Shown here: piece after piece, positions 60,003 through 64,000 of the stretch
Layout: the number at the start of each line of letters is the position of its first letter
How positions within the stretch are numbered: the stretch's first letter is position 1
Assembly: GCF_030247185.1 (NCBI RefSeq)
Contig: NC_080572.1
Coordinates: forward strand, 159,427,580 to 159,491,579
Length of the DNA stretch: 64,000 bases
DNA from: Malaya genurostris
Taxonomy: Eukaryota > Arthropoda > Insecta > Diptera > Culicidae
Reading direction: 5' to 3'
Program-made: the position numbers and the translations under genes
Notes under the pieces: generated by a model
What the model was told of the DNA's origin: nothing
The model's input: only the letters and a program-made list of their open reading frames with translations
The model's database searches: none

Positions 60003-63000
60003 GTAAGCTAATTTTCCTATACTGACAGTTACGATGCACAAAACATTCGGGATGTAAAAGAGCGTGTGTCACCCACTTTAATTAAATGGACGGTCGATCT
60101 CGCCGGATAGAAGTTATGGTGCAATTGCAACACATTTTGTGTTAGGCACGTCTCTGTGTCCTAAATTATACCCATTTCATTATTTACACTTGGTACTTAT
60201 TGGCGTGCCTATTCCTATGTGCGAGTCATAAAATAAAATGTTTATTAGTCTCGTAAGTTTGATGCTTGCGTTTGGAATTCGTAATGATGATTTTAAAGTA
60301 GGTTTTGATCACTACTCAGTTGACACCATCGATAAAGGTACAAACTCTTTTACTCGATAGTTTTATGGATCGTACAGTCTATAATGTTTTTCTCTTTTTA
60401 TAATAATTTTGCCAATCTGAATGAAGTAAAAAAGTATAGTGGAAAGGCGAGAAAAAACAACCAACCAGTATTATTATCGCAGTCACAACACGAATCATGA
60501 AAAACGAAGTAAAAAATCTTCAACGCCATTTTTATGTTCTTTGCTCTTGTGTTCCATGATGCGAGATACGAGTTTTTTAGGGTTAATACTGCGCGCGCAA
60601 TTCGTTGGCAGTCATCGTTGGCTAAAAATTAATGCCGTAAAATTTCTCAGCACAGGCGAAGGAGCGCCATGTCAAGATGAACGAAGAGAAATGTTTTTTT
60701 TTGCATATAAGATTGCACTATGAAACAAACGAGTAGGCGCGTAGGAGGCGCTTGACATTTACATTTATTTATAATGCTTATTGGTATATGGATTGTGGAT
60801 GCCCTCAAAACAGTGTTCGAGGGACAAATATTGAGCTTCAAAAACAGTTAGTCCAATCCTGTACGAGTCCAACTGAGACATGTGTTCATGAGAAATAGCG
60901 TTGGGCATTCATTATAACTCATTATTTGGCTGTAAGATACCTAAAGCCACGAAATAGGAAAGTTTAGCATGCAGTATACGATTCAAAGCTTTTAGCGAAG
61001 CCATAAAAAATAACACGTTGATAGTTGTTTCGTTCTTCAGTATTCAACTTCTTACATTTTTGTGTTATTATTGACCTTCATATAAACGATCACAAAGAAC
61101 CTTGAAGAGGTTATGCGCGCTCGGTGATATACGTGTTTACTTTTTGTAAAGAGGGCGATGCAAATGTATATATGTAAGCAATGCGTTGTTAGTTGCCACA
61201 ACTTCTGGTTTAAAGTTCAATTCAAGTGCAACATATACTGTCGTTCTGCATAATTGTCTCTTTCTCTCTCTCTGACGTTGAGCAATTGCACAAAATTGCA
61301 TTCTTTCATAAATATTTGAAAATAATTATTAAACCGGATGATGATTGTGCTGCATCGAAATATTGTGTTGGTTATTTTTTCTCGTCTATATATTGTTGTT
61401 GTGTTTTATTAGTAATTTTCAAATATCTATCATTTGAGTACTCATTGGTGATATGTAGCATTTTTTTTTGTTTAAATATTTAGTATTTTGTTTTCTTTGT
61501 ACCATATCCTCACCTGTTGGCCAAAAGACGGGTCCACATGATCGAAATGCGATATCTAATAATAATCCGCTTATGCTATTCAACGTTTAACTTAAGGTAC
61601 ATCGGAATGGTGACATATGCTAATTGCACTTTCAATTGTGTGTTTCGTGTTTTGGCCTTTTCGATGATAGTAGCATAAATAACCAATGACGAATAGCAAA
61701 TTATCACAATTTTTACATCATAGTAAAAGTACAAACTATAACATAAAATCTTGCAAAGGTTTTCTTCGTTTGTTGGGGGATGTTTTTTCTTGCTGGGATT
61801 GGTTGTAGTTATAGACTATTTTGCATTTACATAAATATTTTCTTTTAATTATTTCTTGGGCGTGTGGTTTAGTTATTTAATTTGTTGACTGCTACTATTG
61901 TTAATATCCTAGCATTTAATTTTGCATGTTTTCCTAATATCATTTTATCGATAATATTTTTACAACACCAGAACATACACACACACAAACATTACATTTC
62001 TACGATTTATACGTTTAGTTACAATTACTGTTAATCTCGAAGGCTATCGCGGTAGAATTTTCAAAAAGTGTTACGAGACGAAAAAAATATTCGAAACAAG
62101 ATATCTGCTATAGATAACAGAAACAACGTCACGTAGGCAAAAAATGTATTGAAATATCTGAATTATACGAAACATATCATGTGTGCATTTGTTATGCTAT
62201 TCTAATATTGAATGAATTGAGCATATGAGCAAAACACTGCCAGATGACTTGGGTCGTATATTATTTCGCGCTTTTGTCAAACTGTTTAAATTATCGCGTT
62301 CGTTGTTGTCAAGTGAGTGATTTGGAAACATGGTTAACCAACGGAAATTTTGTTTAGAAAGCGTCGTCTTTTGAATTCTCAAGGATTATTAGCAGCCATC
62401 TCGGAGCCACAGTTGGAAGACGAACTGATTGTTTGTAGCTGTAAATTTTAATTAATTTGCAGTGAGGTAACTGAATAGGTCTACAAAAGATACAACCTAG
62501 CTTCACGGGCACTATAACCGATGTCTAGCAAAACATCATCATGTACGGAGCATGCATCGAAATGCAAATTAGCTATTCAATTGTTGCTCTGTTGTATCGA
62601 TTGTAAATCTATTTATGCTGTTTTTAACAACGAGAGTAAGTATACTTCTTTTGCAAAAGTATCGTTGCAGAAGAATTTTTTCCTAGTTTTAAGGTTGTTT
62701 ATATATTAAGATACCTTAACGACCAACTTGAGTTTTCAGCAGTGATACTCGACGATTGTAAGAATCGGTTCTAGTGAAGTGCGATTTCATTTGCCCAGAT
62801 TATCGGGTAAACATTTGGGTTTCGCCATATAGTATTGGTTTTACAACCTGGTAAATCATGTAAGTATTATGCAAATGTTTTCAGTTGCAGGTTATTTTGA
62901 AATTGAAATCATTGGAACGTAAAAAGGAACAATTTAAAAAAAATTTTATTATTTTTTTCAGAATTTATAAGAAATTTCGTAGTGCACATAAAGCATAGTT

Positions 63001-64000
63001 TTGACTTGGCTTTGAGATTTCATTTTCATAGTATTGTTTTGGCACAATAACATTAAAAAATGACCTAAAGACAATTCTTCAAAAATTTAAATTTTATAGG
63101 TGTAATTCCCACCCATTTAAATACAGAATATCAAATTGAGATTAGAATCAATTACATATTCTACAATTCCATTATATTACAGAATTGTTGCTGAGGTATG
63201 AAATTTTTCCTTGCAAAAATATAAATCTAAATTGGATGCCTGTCATGAAAATATGTATTAGAAGCAACGCACATTTGTTTTTTGAGGAGCAGAATATTCA
63301 GTTCCTAATTTCAATAGTTCAATACCCATAGTTTTTCTATTCCCGAACATATGAAAAATAATGAAATTTATTTTCCATTATACTATTCACTTCATTAATT
63401 AAAAAAATTGCGAGTACTGTTTTAAGTATCTCATCAACTGAGTGCTAAGAGTAGTTATTATAACTTTTAGTGATGAAATCTCTCATTTCATTTTGCGAAA
63501 CTACATAACTTTGAGAAAAATTCTATTTATCAATATGATCGTTACTAAAGAAAGAATGAAGCGTTACTAAAGAAAGAATGAATTGAAGTGTAACACAATT
63601 TCATCTATACTGAATATTACATTTTATGTTGTATTCCATTTGTATACAGGCTAGATTGCGCCCTAAATGAAACGTTTGATTTTAAACATTAAATAATTAC
63701 CATTAAACAGCCAACTATATTCGCTTTTGAGTGTTTAATCTTTATACTATTTTTGTTGTCAGATCAACAAAAAATGCTGTTTTGACTCTTAACCTGCACT
63801 TCCGGTGAAACTCTCAACGGGTGAGCACGTTGCATCATGTTAGTCCGGAGAAAATTCGAGTATTTCGCAAGAAAGAAAAGATTTTTATTCGTACTCTGAC
63901 GACTCGACGCAGCCACACAGCGAAATTTTCGCTTGTAGTCCAGTGAAAAGAAAGTCTATTGGACTATAAACGAAAATTAACTGGAAATATAGCCTAAGTT
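60003..64000. other. lola: lola intron after the common exons, no zinc-finger exon seen
   Basis: No CxxC...HxxxH pattern was found in the open frames of either strand. Frames at 60439-60723, 61226-61483 and 62521-62709 have no domain. The region is AT-rich, intron-like and continues past the window end. Retention of this intron would add only GKLIFLY before a stop. Confidence 0.6.

Overview
The window looks like nuclear DNA of a mosquito, most likely a culicine. It is AT-rich and dense with BEL/Pao, Ty3/Gypsy, Jockey-like, LOA-like and CR1-like retrotransposons, a mariner, a Helitron, a Feilai-like tRNA SINE and long (TA)n microsatellites. At the right end sit the 5' common coding exons of longitudinals lacking (lola), a BTB transcription factor gene of insects. 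Family names are from protein motifs read by eye; no database was searched.

Layout. 1-7518: a minus-strand BEL/Pao retrotransposon, cut off by the window start, with its gag split by an internally deleted mariner (4126-6254) that is itself split by a 1.2-kb repeat ('repeat R'). 8817-10529: an internally deleted Jockey-like element. 10570-13890: a (TA)n microsatellite split by a Helitron (10716-13470) that carries an antisense CR1-like reverse transcriptase fragment. 14310-22850: a promoter-like repeat block (repeat R), split by a nearly complete Jockey-like element (16718-21835) whose ORF2 holds a solo LTR (19316-20290). 23061-27744: a LOA-like element with an uninterrupted endonuclease-RT-RNase H ORF, flanked by a 337-bp direct duplication. 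28835-30735: 3.7 copies of a 262-bp monomer leading into a PHD-type ORF1. 30726-32100: a non-autonomous repeat with internal sub-repeats; two further copies lie at 43940-45010 and 51222-52505. 32190-34990: a CR1-like element with an inverted 5' part. 36180-38850: a decayed Gypsy (Mag-type) fragment abutting a BEL/Pao 3' end.

From about 39 kb rightwards transposon coding sequence thins out sharply, and the DNA is AT-rich non-coding sequence with short MITEs and microsatellites. This is probably upstream or intronic sequence of lola. The lola common region lies in five coding exons from 57677 to 60002 (438 codons, ending in split phase). The alternative zinc-finger exons that normally follow are not visible in the remaining 4 kb and must lie further right.

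The only cellular gene seen with confidence is lola. Everything left of 39 kb is a nested transposon graveyard, with at least two young-looking layers: the LOA ORF and the 262-bp monomers.
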